Below are positions 4,345 to 6,370 of a stretch of 6,370 bases of DNA, piece after piece (position 1 is the stretch's first letter; each line of letters begins with the position of its first letter). Under the pieces are notes generated by a model. It made no database searches. It saw only the letters and a list, made by a program, of their open reading frames with translations, and had not been told where the DNA came from. Origin of the DNA: PSRF01 sp035457105 (GTDB lineage: Bacteria > Acidobacteriota > Blastocatellia > Pyrinomonadales > Pyrinomonadaceae); the NCBI GenBank assembly GCA_035457105.1, contig DATIBX010000080.1:1-6370 (forward strand), written 5' to 3'. The translations under genes and the position numbers were made by a program.

Positions 4345-5463
4345 ATGAGTTCATTGTCAGAAAAACAAGCTGTTATTCCGTTCGTTGATTTGAAGGCCCA
4401 GTACCAATCGATTCGCGAGGAAGTTCGAGCTGAGATTGATCGGGTCCTGGAGAGCACACAATTCGTACTCGGTGATGCAGTTGAACAATTTGAGCGCGAC
4501 TTTGCCAATTATCTAGGAGTTCAACATGCAATTGGAGTTGGAAGCGGACTGGACGCGCTTCGGATAGCGCTCGAGGCCGCGGGCATCGGCGCCGGCGACG
4601 AAGTGATCATTCCAGCAAATACTTTCATAGCCACGGCACTTGGTGTTTCCGGAACAGGCGCGAAGCCTGTGCTGGTCGATTGCCGAGAAGATACCTACGA
4701 GATCGATACCACGCTTATCGAACGAGCAATTACCCCTAACACTAAAGCAATCATACCGGTCCATTTGTACGGCCAGTCAGCGGACATGAATGCAATTGTG
4801 GAAATCGCTGAGGCGCACAATATTCCGGTAATTGAGGACGCGGCCCAGGCTCATGGCACCACGTTTCAAAACAAGAAATGCGGGAGTTTCGGGCTAGCCG
4901 GATGTTTTAGTTTCTATCCTGGAAAAAACTTAGGCGCCTATGGTGACGGAGGCGCAATCGTGACTAATAGCGACGAGTTTGCTGATAGAGTTCGACGCCT
5001 GAGAAATTATGGCCAGCGGGAAAAGTATGTACATGTCGACAAAGGCATAAATTCACGTCTGGACACATTGCAGGCGAGCGTTCTAAGTATAAAACTAAAG
5101 CACCTTGATCAGTGGAACCAGGCTCGCCGGAGCCATGCTGCAGTTTATTCAGACGCGCTAAGCAATGATGTAGTCGTACCCACGTTTGATTCGCGGAGTT
5201 CCCACATCTTTCATCTTTACGTAGTCCGTACGCCGCACCGCGAAACTATGCAAAAACATCTGCACAGTCATAGTATTCAAACCGGTATCCATTACCCGAT
5301 ACCGATCCATTTACAGCAGGCCTACAAGGAATTGGGAAAGGGGTATGGAGCATTTCCGGTTACCGAGAAGCTTGCTGATGAAATTCTCTCGCTGCCAATG
5401 TTCCCTGAACTAACCGCGGGACAACTCGACCGCGTGATCGACGCTGTCTCGAGCTGTCCATAG
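4345..5463 (+). CDS. PLP-dependent sugar aminotransferase, DegT/DnrJ/EryC1/StrS family
   Basis: This 372-aa protein moves an amino group, usually from glutamate, onto a keto nucleotide sugar. IPFVDLKAQY at 11-20 is the family's N-terminal signature. GSGLDAL at 66-72 binds the cofactor phosphate, EDAAQAHG at 164-171 carries Asp165 for the pyridine ring, and FSFYPGKNLGAYGDGGA at 188-204 carries the Schiff-base lysine Lys194. HYPIPIHLQ at 317-325 is the C-terminal substrate-side motif. The FYPGKNLGA form resembles the 3-keto-6-deoxyhexose enzymes (FdtB, QdtB, DesV) more than WbpE, which has FFPSKPLG. I chose the ATG at 4345 because the family starts close to the VDLK motif. A TTG at 4306 would add 13 residues without homology. 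It follows the acetyltransferase on the same strand, beyond a long inverted repeat. I see no dehydrogenase or ketoisomerase for the pathway in the window. Confidence 0.92.
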   Translation: MSSLSEKQAVIPFVDLKAQYQSIREEVRAEIDRVLESTQFVLGDAVEQFERDFANYLGVQHAIGVGSGLDALRIALEAAGIGAGDEVIIPANTFIATALGVSGTGAKPVLVDCREDTYEIDTTLIERAITPNTKAIIPVHLYGQSADMNAIVEIAEAHNIPVIEDAAQAHGTTFQNKKCGSFGLAGCFSFYPGKNLGAYGDGGAIVTNSDEFADRVRRLRNYGQREKYVHVDKGINSRLDTLQASVLSIKLKHLDQWNQARRSHAAVYSDALSNDVVVPTFDSRSSHIFHLYVVRTPHRETMQKHLHSHSIQTGIHYPIPIHLQQAYKELGKGYGAFPVTEKLADEILSLPMFPELTAGQLDRVIDAVSSCP

Positions 5464-5468
5464 TAACC

Positions 5469-5566
5469 ATCCACAGATTGCACCGATTTCGCCGATTCCT
5501 TTTCAGAGCAGGTAGTGGCCCAGCTTTCTCAGAAGAAAATCTGTGTTATCGACGTAATCTGTGGAT
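5469..5566. repeat. 98-bp imperfect inverted repeat, ATCCACAGATT type
   Basis: ATCCACAGATT at 5469-5479 is perfectly inverted at 5556-5566. Pairing continues imperfectly inward, where CGATTTCGCCGATT faces AATCTGTGTTATCG. The family with repeated GATT/AATC blocks is a widespread dispersed repeat, as I recall. It begins 5 bp after the aminotransferase stop and ends 20 bp before the glycosyltransferase start, filling the gap. Confidence 0.7.
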
Positions 5567-5586
5567 GATCTTTCCAAGTGCTTGCG

Positions 5587-6370
5587 ATGCTTCAGCTTCT
5601 AAGGCGAAATCTCCACATAATCCTGCTGCTGGCGTTGGCCACCGTAGCGTGCTTTCTTTACCTCAATGTGGGTGCTCTCTACTACGACGAGGCAATTTAC
5701 GCACAAGTTTCCAAAGAGATTGTCCGTAACAATGAATGGATCACTCTCCATTGGAATGGAGCTCTCTGGTTCCACAAGCCGCCACTCTATTTTTGGGCTA
5801 CTGCGCTGCTTTTCAAAGTATTTGGACCAAGTGAATTTTGCGCTCGATTCTTTTCAGCTGCATCTGGAGTTGGATCGGTTGCATTTACAGCATTGATAGC
5901 CACTTACCTCCGAGACCGGCGAGCTGGGTTCCTGGCCGGATTGATACTCATTAGTTCTGCTCTTTTCGTCTTCAATGCTCGCCACGGCATGACTGATGTG
6001 ACGCTAACATTCTTTACTCTGCTCGCCGGCTATTCTTATCTACGGTCACAGATGCAGCCCCGTTTCTGGCTCTTGACGGGCTTTGCCTGCTCGTTAGCAG
6101 TTTTGACAAAAGGGGCGGCGGGCATAATTCCGCCTGGGGTCATTGTCTTATCTCTCATCTTTGATAGGCGACTAAAGGATCTCCCGTTAAAACAATTTAC
6201 AGCGGGCGTGGTCGTGTTTCTAGTTCTTACTGCGTCATGGCATTTGGTACTGATTGTGTTGCATGGGAGGACATTTGTGGATGAGTACTTTTTCAGACAC
6301 GTTCTGCAACGCTCTACTGCTGACCTCCACAATTATCACTACGGTCCTTTCTTCTATTTCGGTGTGTTCT
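5587..6370 (+). CDS. ArnT/PMT-family membrane glycosyltransferase, N-terminal part (runs off the window)
   Basis: The frame stays open from ATG 5587 to the window end, giving 261 residues of a protein that is usually about 450-600 aa. The family (PMT_2, GT39/GT83-like) transfers sugar from a polyprenyl-phosphate donor to lipid A or protein on the periplasmic side. A first membrane helix covers about 9-27. LYYDEAIYAQ at 31-40 holds the catalytic-loop Asp34-Glu35 pair, and HKPPLYFW at 63-70 is the hallmark following motif. ARHGMTDVTL at 131-140 and LTKGAAGIIPP at 173-183 are further family signatures. Several more hydrophobic helices follow. An in-frame TGA at 5566-5568 leaves only GTG 5578 as another start. 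No clear ribosome-binding site is seen. Its place after two amino-sugar genes suggests it transfers a sugar in the same glycan pathway. The acceptor is unknown. Confidence 0.88.
   Translation, partial: MLQLLRRNLHIILLLALATVACFLYLNVGALYYDEAIYAQVSKEIVRNNEWITLHWNGALWFHKPPLYFWATALLFKVFGPSEFCARFFSAASGVGSVAFTALIATYLRDRRAGFLAGLILISSALFVFNARHGMTDVTLTFFTLLAGYSYLRSQMQPRFWLLTGFACSLAVLTKGAAGIIPPGVIVLSLIFDRRLKDLPLKQFTAGVVVFLVLTASWHLVLIVLHGRTFVDEYFFRHVLQRSTADLHNYHYGPFFYFGVF

Noticed and set aside
5478..5896. Two short + ORFs (83 and 76 aa) near the glycosyltransferase start
   Set aside because: They lie in other frames over the inverted repeat and the strongly supported ArnT-like gene.

Overview
The window looks like a chromosomal segment of a soil-type Acidobacteriota, most likely class Blastocatellia (Pyrinomonadaceae-like). 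This rests on the mix of dispersed intergenic repeats: GCTCC-GGAGC palindromes with a CATGTTTAT tail, ACCGTT/AACGGT dyads, a 'GTGTCTC.GTGGTGG' long inverted repeat and an 'ATCCACAGATT' inverted repeat. I recognise that style from memory and could not search for it. All supported genes are on the + strand.

Layout. 1-235: non-coding, with two copies of a 36-bp direct repeat. 236-924: a two-gene unit, a 63-aa two-helix membrane microprotein whose stop overlaps (ATGA) the start of a 166-aa minimal M50 (site-2) membrane metalloprotease. 949-1188: a small unrecognised soluble protein. 1189-1821: a long non-coding stretch with a well-formed sigma-54 (-24/-12) promoter candidate at 1441-1456, flanked by TGAAAC/GTTTC dyads. 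1822-2925: a sigma-54-dependent activator (bEBP) with AAA+ and Fis-type HTH domains but no sensory domain, followed by a dyad and a convincing intrinsic terminator. 3010-3558: a 550-bp repeat-rich intergenic region. 3559-4137: a left-handed beta-helix sugar N-acetyltransferase (WbpD/FdtC type) with a C-terminal Cys4 tail. 4345-5463: a PLP-dependent sugar aminotransferase (DegT/DnrJ/EryC1/StrS). 5587 to the window end: the N-terminal 261 residues of an ArnT/PMT-family membrane glycosyltransferase. The last three genes are each separated by a long imperfect inverted repeat.

How the genes may work together. The right-hand genes form a plausible cell-surface glycan module. The aminotransferase would convert a keto nucleotide sugar to the amino sugar, the acetyltransferase would N-acylate it, and the polyprenyl-phosphate-sugar-dependent glycosyltransferase would act at the membrane on a lipid or protein acceptor. 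The bEBP may control the sigma-54-like promoter upstream of itself, or targets elsewhere. The M50 protease with its coupled microprotein may be an intramembrane proteolysis unit, with no substrate visible here. The most noteworthy signals are the sensor-less bEBP next to a dyad-flanked sigma-54 promoter that faces no clear gene, the membrane microprotein/minimal S2P pair, and the dense repeats placed between glycan genes.
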